Origin: Rhodospirillaceae bacterium
GTDB lineage: Bacteria; Pseudomonadota; Alphaproteobacteria; UBA8366
Assembly: GCA_002711555.1 (NCBI GenBank)
Contig: PARQ01000003.1
Span: 90,582-100,769 of the forward strand
Length of the DNA stretch: 10,188 bases
Direction: 5' to 3'
Shown here: positions 1 to 7,357 of the stretch, one piece after another
How the letters are laid out: every line of letters begins with the position of its first letter
How positions within the stretch are numbered: the stretch's first letter is position 1
Notes under the pieces: generated by a model
Database searches by the model: none
Seen by the model: the letters and a program-made list of their open reading frames with translations, nothing else
Told to the model about the DNA's origin: nothing
Made by a program: the position numbers and the translations under genes

Positions 1-176
1 AACAAGAAAACGTCACGGTTCAGATGGAGGCATTAATAGCCATTGGGCTTTCCTTTATTGCAGGTTTGTTAGCAATTGCAACGTTGCTTCGCTGGCTAAA
101 ACATTCAAGCTTTTCACCATTTGTGGTGTATCGGCTTATTTTGGGTGGAGGGCTGCTGTATATGGTTTACTCCTAA
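1..176 (+). CDS. uppP: Undecaprenyl-diphosphatase, C-terminal fragment
   Basis: This is the 3' end of a gene that begins outside the window. It is read in the frame whose codons start at position 3 and ends at TAA 174-176, giving 57 residues. The fragment has a hydrophobic helix (LIAIGLSFIAGLLAIATLL), a basic loop (RWLKHSS), and then FSPFVVYRLILGGGLLYMV. This matches the closing segment of the UppP/BacA family, where a 'F.PF..YR..LG' motif precedes the last membrane helix. The family is an integral inner-membrane enzyme that dephosphorylates undecaprenyl diphosphate to recycle the lipid carrier for peptidoglycan and O-antigen. The catalytic residues lie upstream and cannot be checked here. 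It converges on the NDUFA9-like gene with only 6 bp between stop codons. Identification rests on about 57 residues, but the motif is distinctive. Confidence 0.85.
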   Translation, partial: QENVTVQMEALIAIGLSFIAGLLAIATLLRWLKHSSFSPFVVYRLILGGGLLYMVYS

Positions 177-182
177 AGACAA

Positions 183-1178
183 TTAGGCTCCACTAAAACG
201 ACTAAACCTACCCCCCTTGCAATATTTATCAAGATAACTGGGGAGCATTACGTCGACAGAGGTAGGCGTATTATCAAATGGCAAAAACCCATTGGCTTCG
301 CCATCAAGCACGCTATTATTTCTGAGCATCGTAACTTGGTCACGCGTCAATGGTGGAACAGGCAGCAACTCAGCAAGGAATGCGACTGTTGAAGCCAATC
401 CGAAAGGCACAGGCACCAAAAACTTCCTTCGCCCGGTATTATGCAAAATTTTTTCTATTATTTCTTTAAAACTAAAAACTTCAGGACCCCCAAGGTCGCG
501 GATTTTTCCTGCGTGGGTATCATCCTCCATTGTTTGGACGATTGCGTCAGCGACATCGCCAGCATAAACCGGCTGGAAAAGGGTACCTCCGTTTCCAAAA
601 AAGTCTATCCTGCCTGCGTTGTATTTTGGATAAGGGCAACCCATGACAGGCATGACCGGTGAAAAACATGCTAGCGTAGCCAACCGATTGAAGAAAACGT
701 CTTGCGGTCCGAAAACAACACTTGGCCTTATGATAGTAGCATTTGGGAAGACTTTTGTTACGGATTTTTCTCCAGCCGCTTTACTTTTTAGATAGATCGA
801 CGGTGAACGCAGTGAGGCACCAAGTGCGGACATATGCACCAAGTATCTACTTCCGACATCAGCTGCTGCTTGCGCAACATTCGTGGCACCTTGGCAATGA
901 ACTGCATCGAAACGCTGCCTGCCAATTTGTCGAAATATTCCCACTAAGTTTATTACCCCGTCAGCTCCATCTATTACTTTGATAACTGACTCCTGATTGC
1001 GAACATTAGCCTGTACTGGCGTTACTTGACCCACATCACCCATGGGTTTCAAAAAAGATGCAGCAGACGGATCTCGAACAGCAGCGCGGACGAGGTACCC
1101 TTGCTTTGCCAACCTCTTTACTACATAGCTGCCGATGAATCCGGACGCACCAAACACCGTTATTAGCCTCGATTTCAT
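183..1178 (-). CDS. Complex I NDUFA9 subunit family protein (atypical SDR, NAD(P)-binding)
   Basis: The protein has 331 residues. It opens with a Rossmann fold: GASGFIG at residues 10-16 is the dinucleotide-binding glycine motif. R35-D36 ends the second strand, NLVGI lies at about 77-81, and a YxxxK pair is present (Y129, K133), as in extended/atypical short-chain dehydrogenases. FQPVYAGDVADAI further on is typical of the NDUFA9-like branch. In mitochondria NDUFA9 is an accessory, nucleotide-binding subunit of complex I; the bacterial homologues are assigned by similarity and their role is less certain. The start chosen is the ATG at 1176-1178. It has a strong ribosome site (GGAGGG on the minus strand, 1184-1189) five bases upstream and puts the Rossmann motif at the usual distance. 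The frame stays open upstream to 1274, but those 32 residues look non-coding. It lies convergent to uppP and divergent from tRNA-Leu. Confidence 0.88.
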   Translation of the reverse strand: MKSRLITVFGASGFIGSYVVKRLAKQGYLVRAAVRDPSAASFLKPMGDVGQVTPVQANVRNQESVIKVIDGADGVINLVGIFRQIGRQRFDAVHCQGATNVAQAAADVGSRYLVHMSALGASLRSPSIYLKSKAAGEKSVTKVFPNATIIRPSVVFGPQDVFFNRLATLACFSPVMPVMGCPYPKYNAGRIDFFGNGGTLFQPVYAGDVADAIVQTMEDDTHAGKIRDLGGPEVFSFKEIIEKILHNTGRRKFLVPVPFGLASTVAFLAELLPVPPLTRDQVTMLRNNSVLDGEANGFLPFDNTPTSVDVMLPSYLDKYCKGGRFSRFSGA

Positions 1179-1183
1179 GATTT

Positions 1184-1189
1184 CCCTCC
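1184..1189 (-). promoter_or_regulatory. Ribosome binding site that fixes the NDUFA9-like start
   Basis: On the minus strand this reads GGAGGG, five bases before ATG 1178-1176. It is a near-perfect Shine-Dalgarno sequence. It supports the shorter protein over the upstream in-frame start at 1274. Confidence 0.8.
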
Positions 1190-1267
1190 GAAGCAAGCTA
1201 CGGCAATATACTTTTAAACTTACAGACGTATACAAAGCCCAATAACGTAAGGCTAGTATAAATGCTG

Positions 1268-1296
1268 TTGACAAGTTCCTCCCAGAAGGTCATCAC
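1268..1296 (+). promoter_or_regulatory. Candidate sigma-70-type promoter for tRNA-Leu
   Basis: A perfect -35 hexamer TTGACA lies at 1268-1273. With a 17-base spacer, the hexamer at 1291-1296 (CATCAC) would be a poor -10 element. The distance to the mature tRNA 5' end at 1311 is right for a short leader. The -35 match is convincing, but the -10 is weak, so the exact start is uncertain. Confidence 0.4.
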
Positions 1297-1310
1297 TTTC
1301 GGCCATTTTA

Positions 1311-1397
1311 GCCCAGGTGGCGGAATTGGTAGACGCGCAGGTTTCAGGTACCTGTGGGGGAAACCCCGTGGAAGTTCGAGTCTTCTCCTGGGCACCA
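1311..1397 (+). tRNA. tRNA-Leu (anticodon CAG)
   Basis: This is an 87-nt class II tRNA. The acceptor stem pairs GCCCAGG (1311-1317) with CCTGGGC (1387-1393), followed by discriminator A1394 and an encoded CCA (1395-1397). The D-arm carries GGTAGACGC. The anticodon stem CAGGT/ACCTG (1338-1342/1350-1354) encloses the loop TTCAGGT, giving anticodon CAG at 1345-1347, which reads the leucine codon CUG. A long variable arm (about 1355-1369, GGGG-AAA-CCCC hairpin) marks the leucine class. The T-arm GGAAG/CTTCT (1370-1374/1382-1386) closes the loop TTCGAGT with one G-T pair. All arms fold, so it looks functional. Confidence 0.97.
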
Positions 1398-1523
1398 ATG
1401 GCTTGTTTTTTGACTTTTAATAATCCGAGCTGTGGTTAACGGTGGCATTAGCCCCCCTTTGGAAGTTATGCTACCCTCCAATATCGGTAGATATTTGATA
1501 TAAAATTAATCAGGATATTTATT
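1398..1523 (+). other. Spacer between tRNA-Leu and rnd: T-tract and possible rnd promoter
   Basis: Just after the tRNA there is a run of six T (1406-1411) and a second T-rich patch, which may end tRNA transcription, though no clear hairpin precedes it. Two candidate -10 elements for the rnd operon follow: TATGCT at 1467-1472 and TATAAA at 1499-1504. Neither has a good -35 hexamer at the right distance. An AGGA ribosome site at 1512-1515 lies eight bases before the TTG start of rnd. The promoter calls are weak; read-through from the tRNA promoter is also possible. Confidence 0.35.
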
Positions 1524-2138
1524 TTGAGTATTCATTTGCATCTTGGCGACTTGCCAAACGATCTCGATCTCGGCAACCTTGTGGCAGTTGATACTGAGAC
1601 TATGGGTTTAAAATTGCACAGAGACCGACTCTGCGTGGTCCAGCTCTCGGCCGGGGATGGTGATGCCCATGTGGTCAAGATACCACGAAATAATATTTGT
1701 GCACCAAACCTTGTCAGATTATTTTCACATCGCAAGACGGTCAAACTGTTTCATTTTGCTCGGTTCGACGTAGGCGTTTTGACTCATTATCTCAACTGCC
1801 AATGTCAGCCCGTACTTTGCACTAAGATAGCGTCTCGTTTGGTTCGAACGTACACTGACAAGCATGGATTAAAGGATTTGTGTAAAGCATTTCTTGATCT
1901 GGACATATCAAAGCAGCAACAATCGTCGGACTGGGGAGCCTCAGAACTGTCAAAGGAGCAAATTGAATATGCCGCAAGCGATGTGCTGTATCTTCATGCA
2001 ATCTGGGAGAAACTCAAAGAAATGCTGATACGTGAGGGTCTCATGGATTTAGCGCAAGCTACGTTCGACTTTTTACCAATTCGTTCTGCATTAGACATCA
2101 ACGGATTTGAAGATGACGACATCTTCGCGCATTACTAA
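1524..2138 (+). CDS. rnd: Ribonuclease D, short form (DEDDy 3'-5' exonuclease)
   Basis: The product has 204 residues. It is a single DEDDy 3'-5' exoribonuclease domain with all five active-site residues: D23 and E25 in VAVDTETMGL (Exo I), D82 in FHFARFDVGVL (Exo II), and Y149 and D153 in YAASDVLYL (Exo III). These bind the two metal ions and activate water. RNase D trims tRNA 3' ends and other small RNAs in the cytoplasm. The E. coli protein (375 aa) also has two C-terminal HRDC domains. This one stops after the nuclease domain, as in the short form common in alphaproteobacteria. The start is TTG 1524-1526 with AGGA at 1512-1515; the first internal ATG lies behind the Exo I motif, so a later start would destroy the enzyme. 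It follows tRNA-Leu and lies 53 bp before kdsD, probably as the first gene of the operon. Confidence 0.9.
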   Translation: MSIHLHLGDLPNDLDLGNLVAVDTETMGLKLHRDRLCVVQLSAGDGDAHVVKIPRNNICAPNLVRLFSHRKTVKLFHFARFDVGVLTHYLNCQCQPVLCTKIASRLVRTYTDKHGLKDLCKAFLDLDISKQQQSSDWGASELSKEQIEYAASDVLYLHAIWEKLKEMLIREGLMDLAQATFDFLPIRSALDINGFEDDDIFAHY

Positions 2139-2191
2139 ACATAGGCCAACGCTCTCTCTATTGTTTCTCAGCCCTGCATTGGAATAATTAA

Positions 2192-3196
2192 ATGACGGCA
2201 GCAAGTGAATTAGACTCTGAGGATTTTTTGACAAAAACTAAAAAGCGAGAACTTAAGGCTGCAAAATACGTGCTCCGACTTGAGGCAGAGGCGATTTCTA
2301 CCCTCGCTGATCAAATCGACGCAACCTTTGCTCATGCAATTAAGATCCTTCATAGTATAGAGGGCCGTATCATAGTCACAGGCATGGGCAAAAGTGGTCA
2401 CATTGCTCGCAAAATAGCGGCTACTTTGTCCTCAACTGGAAGCCCCGCCCAATATGTGCATCCCGGAGAAGCGAGCCATGGCGACCTAGGTATGATTACA
2501 GATGAAGATGCTGTTATAGCGCTGTCAAATTCGGGGGAAACGAGTGAACTTCGAGATGTGTTGGAATATACCCGCAGATTTTCAATACCTCTGATAGCAA
2601 TCACTGGACGTACAGAGAGCACTCTTGGTGAGATGGCAGATACAGTAATACTGTTGCCGGATGTTCCAGAGGGGTGCCCAATGGGCTTGGCTCCTACTAC
2701 TTCAACCACTGCGAGCCTAGCCATGGGGGATGCGATTGCAGTTGCCTTGCTGGAAATGAATGGTTTTTCGGCTAACGATTTTCGTGTCTTACATCCTGGC
2801 GGCAAACTGGGCTCCAGCCTTCTTAGAGTTTCAGATTTGATGCATCGTGGATCTTCAATGCCTATTGTTGGACCCACCGCACTCATGAGTGAGACAATAT
2901 TAGAAATGACTTCAAAGAGCCTTGGCTGCGTGGGAATTGTAGACTCGGGGAAATTGATTGGAATTGTAACGGATGGTGATTTGCGTCGTCATATCAATAG
3001 CGATATGCGCAAAGTAACCGCCGGTGAGATTATGACTGGCGCCCCCGCAACAATCCGAGTTCATGCTTTAGCGGGAGAGGCGATCGCCTTGATGAACGAA
3101 AAATCTATAACAAATCTCTTCGTTATCGATGATGATCAAGAAGCACTAATTGGTGTGCTGCACATTCATGATTGTCTGAGAGCTGGACTGGTTTAG
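2192..3196 (+). CDS. kdsD: Arabinose-5-phosphate isomerase (KpsF/GutQ family, SIS + 2 CBS)
   Basis: The protein has 334 residues. It catalyses ribulose 5-phosphate to arabinose 5-phosphate, the first step toward KDO in LPS. A sugar isomerase (SIS) domain spans about 45-195, with GMGKSGHIARK (64-74), HPGEASHGDLG (90-100) and LSNSGETSE (111-119). Candidate catalytic residues are K67, H96, E119 and H201 (in LHPGGKLG). They sit at a constant offset of eight from the residues reported for E. coli KdsD (K59, H88, E111, H193). Two CBS domains follow at about 214-273 (DLMHRG...GIVTDGDLRRH) and 277-334 (EIMTGAP...GVLHIHD), which in this family may bind nucleotides or regulate activity. GGA at 2181-2183 lies eight bases before ATG. 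It is followed 4 bp later by lptC, so KDO supply and LPS export are cotranscribed. The paralogues GutQ and KpsF cannot be excluded by sequence alone, but the lpt context favours kdsD. Confidence 0.93.
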   Translation: MTAASELDSEDFLTKTKKRELKAAKYVLRLEAEAISTLADQIDATFAHAIKILHSIEGRIIVTGMGKSGHIARKIAATLSSTGSPAQYVHPGEASHGDLGMITDEDAVIALSNSGETSELRDVLEYTRRFSIPLIAITGRTESTLGEMADTVILLPDVPEGCPMGLAPTTSTTASLAMGDAIAVALLEMNGFSANDFRVLHPGGKLGSSLLRVSDLMHRGSSMPIVGPTALMSETILEMTSKSLGCVGIVDSGKLIGIVTDGDLRRHINSDMRKVTAGEIMTGAPATIRVHALAGEAIALMNEKSITNLFVIDDDQEALIGVLHIHDCLRAGLV

Positions 3197-3200
3197 CGCA

Positions 3201-3917
3201 ATGGATGATATGCCGATTGCTCAATCCGCTCAAAAGAATAAGCATGTATCTGGTTTAAAAAAACCCGATCAACGCTTGCAGCGTCGCGACATCCCTATTT
3301 CGACCCGACAGCAGGTTAGTGTATCTCCTTTTTATGGTCGTTTTGTAGGAACAATGCGTGTTTTACTCCCAACTATCGCTACAGGCCTTATAGTTATTGT
3401 TCTTGTATGGCCTCAGTTAGACCAGCAGCAACGCAGATTTACTCTCGGTCCCGCAAAAATTGACAAAAGTGCGGCGAAGAACTTAACGATGCTCAATGGT
3501 CGATATGCGGGAATATTAGAAGAAAAGCCATTCACGATAACAGCGACAAAAGCACATCAGAAGAATGCGACTGATATGGAGTTCTCGTTACAAGGGCCCA
3601 AAGTAGACGTAATGATGCAGAATGGTTCGTGGGCTGCTATCACGGCAAAAGACGGATTTTACAATCACAAAATGCAGCTTTTAGAGCTAACGGGTGGAGT
3701 AAACCTCTTTCACGATACTGGATACGAATTCCGCACCGAAAATACAGTCGTTGATTTGAAAGCAGGGGATGCGCGTGGTGTCGACCCCGTCGAAGGCCAA
3801 GGTCCCTTAGGAAACCTTCAATCTGAAGGGTTCGTCCTTTTTTATAAATCTAAGCGCATACTTTTCACCGGGCGCTCAAAATTGACGTTATTTCCACACC
3901 GGATGAAGGAAGGATGA
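3201..3917 (+). CDS. lptC: LPS export protein LptC
   Basis: The product has 238 residues. It is a bitopic inner-membrane protein with a cytoplasmic basic N-terminus (about 1-50), one membrane segment at about 54-71 (VLLPTIATGLIVIVLVWP), and a periplasmic beta-jellyroll LptC domain (about 75-225). The patterns LGPAKIDKSAAKNLTMLNGRY, ITAKDGFYNHKMQLLELTGGV and SEGFVLFYKSKRILFTG are typical of alphaproteobacterial LptC (DUF1239). LptC receives LPS from the LptBFG transporter and passes it to LptA. The start is uncertain: ATG 3201 lies 4 bp after the kdsD stop with only a weak GGA at 3185-3187, and a second ATG at 3210 would shorten the protein by three residues. Translation is probably coupled to kdsD. 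The end overlaps lptA by four bases (ATGA). Sequence conservation in LptC is low, so the call leans partly on topology and neighbours. Confidence 0.88.
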   Translation: MDDMPIAQSAQKNKHVSGLKKPDQRLQRRDIPISTRQQVSVSPFYGRFVGTMRVLLPTIATGLIVIVLVWPQLDQQQRRFTLGPAKIDKSAAKNLTMLNGRYAGILEEKPFTITATKAHQKNATDMEFSLQGPKVDVMMQNGSWAAITAKDGFYNHKMQLLELTGGVNLFHDTGYEFRTENTVVDLKAGDARGVDPVEGQGPLGNLQSEGFVLFYKSKRILFTGRSKLTLFPHRMKEG

Positions 3918-4774
3918 GGACACCTTACCCGGTCATATTGGCTGCGGTTTTTGTTTGGCTAGGACAAATTCCGCTATCGTCTACAACACATGCCCAGTCA
4001 GTAAACATACCTATGGCCACTGACGACAATACCTCTCCCTTGGTCATAGAGGCCGATGACGGTCTAGAGTGGATCCCGAAGCAGGGGAAATATATTGCAC
4101 GTGGCAATGCGAGAGCGGCACGCGGAAAGGTAACGCTACAAGCGGAAGAGCTAGTCGCTCATTATCGGGACGCAGCAAAGGGGCAAGGCCAAGAGATGGT
4201 CAGGCTTGATGCAAAAGGACAAGTGAAAATAGTTTCATTGGGCAAAGATCAAACAGGGAGGCCGGCAAAGACAATTGCGACCGGAGACATGGCCGTTTAT
4301 CACGTCAAAGAGTCAGTCTTCGTTCTCAATGGGAAAAAACTTCAGATGATCTCGCCTCAAGGTATTTTGAAAGCACGAGATAGTCTCGAGTATTGGGATA
4401 AACGTCAAACAGCTGTTGCACGAGGAAAGGCAGTAGTTATTCAAAACAAACAGCGTCTGCACGCAGATATGCTCACTGCTTATTTCACTACCCCCAGTGT
4501 GACTAACAAAAAAACAACCACGAATGGGCAGCGAATCGATAGAGTAGATGCCATTGGTAACGTCCATGTGTCAGTTTCGAATGCAATTATAAGAGGGGAT
4601 CGAGGGGAGTATTATCCCAAAACGAGTGTGGCAACATTGCGGGGGAACGTTAAAATCACGAGCAATAATAACCAGTTAAATGGAGACACGGCAAAGGTAA
4701 ATTTAAAAACAGGTATCTATAAGCTTATTGGTAAGCGTGTAAAAGGTTTGATTACACCCAACCAGACGCGATAA
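3914..4774 (+). CDS. lptA: LPS transport periplasmic protein LptA (OstA-like)
   Basis: The product has 286 residues. A signal peptide is visible: R2, a hydrophobic core at about 6-20, and a likely cut after THA at 25-27. The mature part is an OstA/LptA-type beta-jellyroll, with 'VIEADDGLEW...GKYIARGNARAARGKVTLQAEEL' near the start. Similar 'A.GNV.V.......IRGDRGEYY' and 'LRGNVKIT...NQLNGDTAKVNL' strands follow toward the C-terminus. LptA molecules form the periplasmic bridge carrying LPS from LptC to LptD in the outer membrane. It is longer than E. coli LptA (185 aa), with an extra middle section of about 60-100 residues between strand repeats. Its ATG overlaps the lptC TGA as ATGA, and AAGGA at 3906-3910 supplies a closely spaced ribosome site. 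The operon position makes the identity firm. Confidence 0.9.
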   Translation: MRTPYPVILAAVFVWLGQIPLSSTTHAQSVNIPMATDDNTSPLVIEADDGLEWIPKQGKYIARGNARAARGKVTLQAEELVAHYRDAAKGQGQEMVRLDAKGQVKIVSLGKDQTGRPAKTIATGDMAVYHVKESVFVLNGKKLQMISPQGILKARDSLEYWDKRQTAVARGKAVVIQNKQRLHADMLTAYFTTPSVTNKKTTTNGQRIDRVDAIGNVHVSVSNAIIRGDRGEYYPKTSVATLRGNVKITSNNNQLNGDTAKVNLKTGIYKLIGKRVKGLITPNQTR

Positions 4775-4829
4775 GACTGTGTTATAGATAGTGAGTTTTT
4801 GGAAATATCGTACTGGAGTATCAACCTAA

Positions 4830-5657
4830 GTGAGCCAATCGTCCGAACCTCCATTCCCTTCGCCACCGATGACATCGAACGGGTCGCCAGACAGGGTTCA
4901 AACCAATCAGGAGGGGCCGCAACTTATTGCCTCTAATTCAGGATTGGTAGTGCGAAACCTGGGAAAGCAATTCAAGAAGCGGCCAATACTAAGAGATGTA
5001 AGCCTCTATCTGCAACGTGGAGAAGTTATTGGGCTACTAGGTCCAAATGGTGCCGGCAAGACAACTTGTTTTTATATTATTACCGGGCTGATTGCCGCAG
5101 ACTATGGAGCCGTCTTAATGGACGGACATGATATCACCACTCTTCCTATGTATAGGCGCGCTAGATTGGGCATTGGTTATTTGCCCCAAGAACCATCTAT
5201 ATTTCGCGGTCTTAACGTTGAGCAAAATATCCGCGGTGTCCTTGAAGTAGTTGAAGGAAATAGAGAACAACGTGAAGCAATGCTCGAAGCATTGCTTGCC
5301 GAGTTCTCAATAACACATTTGCGCCGTACTCCATCACTTGCACTATCCGGAGGAGAGAGACGTCGGGTAGAAATTGCGCGCGCCTTGGCCTCCCAGCCAA
5401 ATTTTATTCTTTTAGACGAACCTCTCGCGGGTATCGACCCTATAGCAGTACGAGACATTAGAGAGCTCGTCATTCATCTAAAAGACCGTGGCATTGGCGT
5501 TCTTATCACGGACCATAATGTACGTGAAACGCTCGAGGTTGTCGATCGAGCATATATTCTCCACGATGGTAGATTATTGATGGAAGGGCGCCCAGACGAA
5601 ATTGTCGCAAATAATGAAGTTCGTCGTGTCTATCTTGGAGAACGGTTCAGCCTTTAA
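4830..5657 (+). CDS. lptB: LPS export ABC transporter ATP-binding protein LptB
   Basis: The product has 275 residues and is a cytoplasmic ABC ATPase that powers LPS extraction by the LptFG membrane pair (not in this window). Motifs in order are Walker A GPNGAGKT (71-78), Q-loop Q120 in YLPQEPSIF, signature LSGGE (172-176), Walker B ILLDEP (193-198), and the H-switch H229 in [24 protein letters not shown] and [10 protein letters not shown] are hallmarks of LptB rather than the related LivF/LivG. The start is GTG 4830 with GGAG at 4815-4818; the in-frame ATG at 4869 (residue 14) has no ribosome site. The first 38 residues are a Pro/Ser/Asn-rich, probably disordered extension absent from E. coli LptB (241 aa). 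It lies 55 bp after lptA and 19 bp before the preferred rpoN start. Confidence 0.95.
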   Translation: MSQSSEPPFPSPPMTSNGSPDRVQTNQEGPQLIASNSGLVVRNLGKQFKKRPILRDVSLYLQRGEVIGLLGPNGAGKTTCFYIITGLIAADYGAVLMDGHDITTLPMYRRARLGIGYLPQEPSIFRGLNVEQNIRGVLEVVEGNREQREAMLEALLAEFSITHLRRTPSLALSGGERRRVEIARALASQPNFILLDEPLAGIDPIAVRDIRELVIHLKDRGIGVLITDHNVRETLEVVDRAYILHDGRLLMEGRPDEIVANNEVRRVYLGERFSL

Positions 5658-5676
5658 AGGCAGAACCACCTACATA

Positions 5677-7251
5677 ATGGTTCTCTCACAACGCCTCGAT
5701 TTACGCCAATCCCAAAACCTCGTTATGACACCCCAGTTGCAACAAGCTATTAAGCTTTTGCAATTCTCTAGTAATGAGTTGCGGGAATTCGTCGAAGCCG
5801 AACTGCAACAGAATCCTATGCTCGAACGTGATGAGCAAACTGGTGACGAACCGAGCGTAGCAGAGCGCTCACGCGACAGCACAGGCACTGATAGTTATAA
5901 CGAACAACAATCAAATGATGACAGCACAACCCCCGATACCCTAGAATTTGCTACAGGCGCCGCAACTACCAATGAAGCTGAAAGTCCGCTTGATATAGAC
6001 CATGACTCCGTTTGGGAAAGCGAAAGCCCGACTGATGCTGGAACAGCTCTAAATGATAATGGCGCAAATGAGCAGGGTCTTTCTCTCGACAAGCTTAATA
6101 ACGCCCAAGGTGGACGTAGCGATTTCAGCACACCAATAAGTGACATTGAAGCTACCCTTAGTGAGGCCAAGTCCTTGCGAGATCACCTATCAGAGCAGCT
6201 AACCGTAGACATTGTAGATGCTAAGGACCGAATGGTGGGCCGCCATTTAATAGAATTACTTGATCAGTCAGGCTGGATCAGCTCTCCATTAAAAGATCTA
6301 TCAGCCACTTTGGGCTGCTCAGCAGAGAGAGTAGAAAGAGTACTTAAAGCATTACAGAGGTTTGATCCTCCGGGCATTTTCGCGCGCGACCTGAAAGAAT
6401 GCTTGGCTCTGCAACTACAAGACCGTAACCGTTATGACCCAGCCATGGAAGCTTTACTGGATAACCTCGACCTACTCGCAAAACAGGATAAAGCAGCGCT
6501 CATAAAGATATGCGGCGTTGATGAGGAGGATTTGACTGATATGGTCGCTGAAGTCCGAGCTTTAGATCCCAAACCAGCACAGAATTTTGAACGAGAGATT
6601 CTCCAAACAGTTATCCCCGATATCTTAATGCGACCACATCCCGATGGTGACTGGATTGTTGAACTCAATCCCGAAACCCTTCCGCGCATACTCATAAACA
6701 AAGATTACCATGCGAGAGTCGCTGGCGAGGCTCGAAAAAAAGATGAAAAGGAGTACATCGCTGAGCAACTCCAATCCGCTAATTGGCTTATGAAATCTTT
6801 GCATCAGCGAGCAACCACAATACTCAGGGTCTCCCGTGAGATTGTACGCCAGCAACACGGCTTTTTTAGTAAGGGAGTAGAACATCTTCGCCCGCTTGTC
6901 CTTCGCGATATTGCTGAAGCTATCGAAATGCACGAAAGCACAGTGAGTCGTGTTACCTCAAACAAATACATTCACACACCTCGAGGCACTTTTGAATTGA
7001 AATATTTCTTCACTTCATCGATAAGCGGCGTCGGCGGCATATCAGAACACTCTGCTGAGTCTGTGCGCCACCGCATAAAAACACTGGTCGATGAGGAGGA
7101 CCCCGGATCAATACTGTCAGACGACGGGATCGTCTCTATCCTGCAAAGAGAAGGCATAGATATCGCAAGGCGCACAGTTGCAAAATACCGGGAGTCGATG
7201 AAAATTTCTTCTTCTGTACAGCGACGGCGGGAGAAGAATAAACGCATATGA
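5677..7251 (+). CDS. rpoN: RNA polymerase sigma-54 factor RpoN
   Basis: The product has 524 residues from the preferred ATG. Region I (1-50) is the activator-interacting domain, with LSQRLDLRQSQNLVMTPQLQQAIKLLQ compressed near the start. Region II (about 51-165) is acidic and low in complexity, rich in D, E, S and T, as usual. The core-binding region follows (about 165-330, with FDPPGIFARDLKECLALQL). A helix-turn-helix lies at about 409-430 (LRDIAEAIEMHESTVSRVTSNK). The RpoN box ARRTVAKYRE is intact at 497-506 and reads the -24 element. Sigma-54 directs polymerase to -24/-12 promoters that need AAA+ activators, often for nitrogen, motility or carbon genes. The frame is open back to 5602 and overlaps lptB, but homologues begin near M(A/V)LS. 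No strong ribosome site precedes 5677 (AAAGG at 5656-5660 is distant), so coupling to lptB is likely. No hpf or ptsN follows. Confidence 0.95.
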   Translation: MVLSQRLDLRQSQNLVMTPQLQQAIKLLQFSSNELREFVEAELQQNPMLERDEQTGDEPSVAERSRDSTGTDSYNEQQSNDDSTTPDTLEFATGAATTNEAESPLDIDHDSVWESESPTDAGTALNDNGANEQGLSLDKLNNAQGGRSDFSTPISDIEATLSEAKSLRDHLSEQLTVDIVDAKDRMVGRHLIELLDQSGWISSPLKDLSATLGCSAERVERVLKALQRFDPPGIFARDLKECLALQLQDRNRYDPAMEALLDNLDLLAKQDKAALIKICGVDEEDLTDMVAEVRALDPKPAQNFEREILQTVIPDILMRPHPDGDWIVELNPETLPRILINKDYHARVAGEARKKDEKEYIAEQLQSANWLMKSLHQRATTILRVSREIVRQQHGFFSKGVEHLRPLVLRDIAEAIEMHESTVSRVTSNKYIHTPRGTFELKYFFTSSISGVGGISEHSAESVRHRIKTLVDEEDPGSILSDDGIVSILQREGIDIARRTVAKYRESMKISSSVQRRREKNKRI

Positions 7252-7357
7252 AAATTTGCAAAACTGCGCTGAGACTTGTACGCTATTAGGTTCTTTAGAA
7301 AAAAGCTGCGGCTCTCACACAGAGTTCTGAAACTATGCTCATGGACAACAACATTGT
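7252..7357. other. Convergent spacer between rpoN and the MmgE/PrpD gene
   Basis: These 106 bases separate two converging genes. No open frame resembling hpf or ptsN is present. A 5-bp inverted repeat, GACAA (7344-7348) with TTGTC (7354-7358), touches the MmgE stop codon, and an A6 run lies at 7299-7304 (T6 on the minus strand). Neither forms a convincing intrinsic terminator. Confidence 0.5.

Noticed and set aside
884..900. TGGCAC on the + strand resembling a sigma-54 -24 half
   Set aside because: It lies inside the NDUFA9-like coding region and no TTGCW follows at the correct spacing.
292..982. Plus-strand open frames of 73-91 codons opposite the NDUFA9-like gene
   Set aside because: They are antisense to a well-supported Rossmann protein, overlap each other and show no recognisable domain or ribosome site.
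1198..1398. Minus-strand frame spanning the tRNA-Leu gene
   Set aside because: Its beginning is the reverse complement of the tRNA (the common 'RRRLELPRGFP' artefact), so it is not a protein gene.
1443..1460. TGGCAT upstream of rnd as a sigma-54 -24 element, tempting because rpoN is in the window
   Set aside because: The required GC of the -12 element, ten bases after the GG, is absent (the sequence is a C-run), so this is not a -24/-12 promoter.
2398..2886. A 162-codon minus-strand open frame inside kdsD
   Set aside because: It is antisense to the conserved SIS domain and has serine/proline-rich shadow composition with no family motif.
6625..6933. A 102-codon minus-strand open frame inside rpoN
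   Set aside because: It is antisense to the RpoN core-binding and HTH coding region and shows no domain.
7299..7324. Possible minus-strand terminator after the MmgE gene (CTCT/AGAG hairpin and T6)
   Set aside because: The stem has only four pairs and the T run lies seven bases beyond it with no GC-rich stem, so it is not a credible intrinsic terminator.
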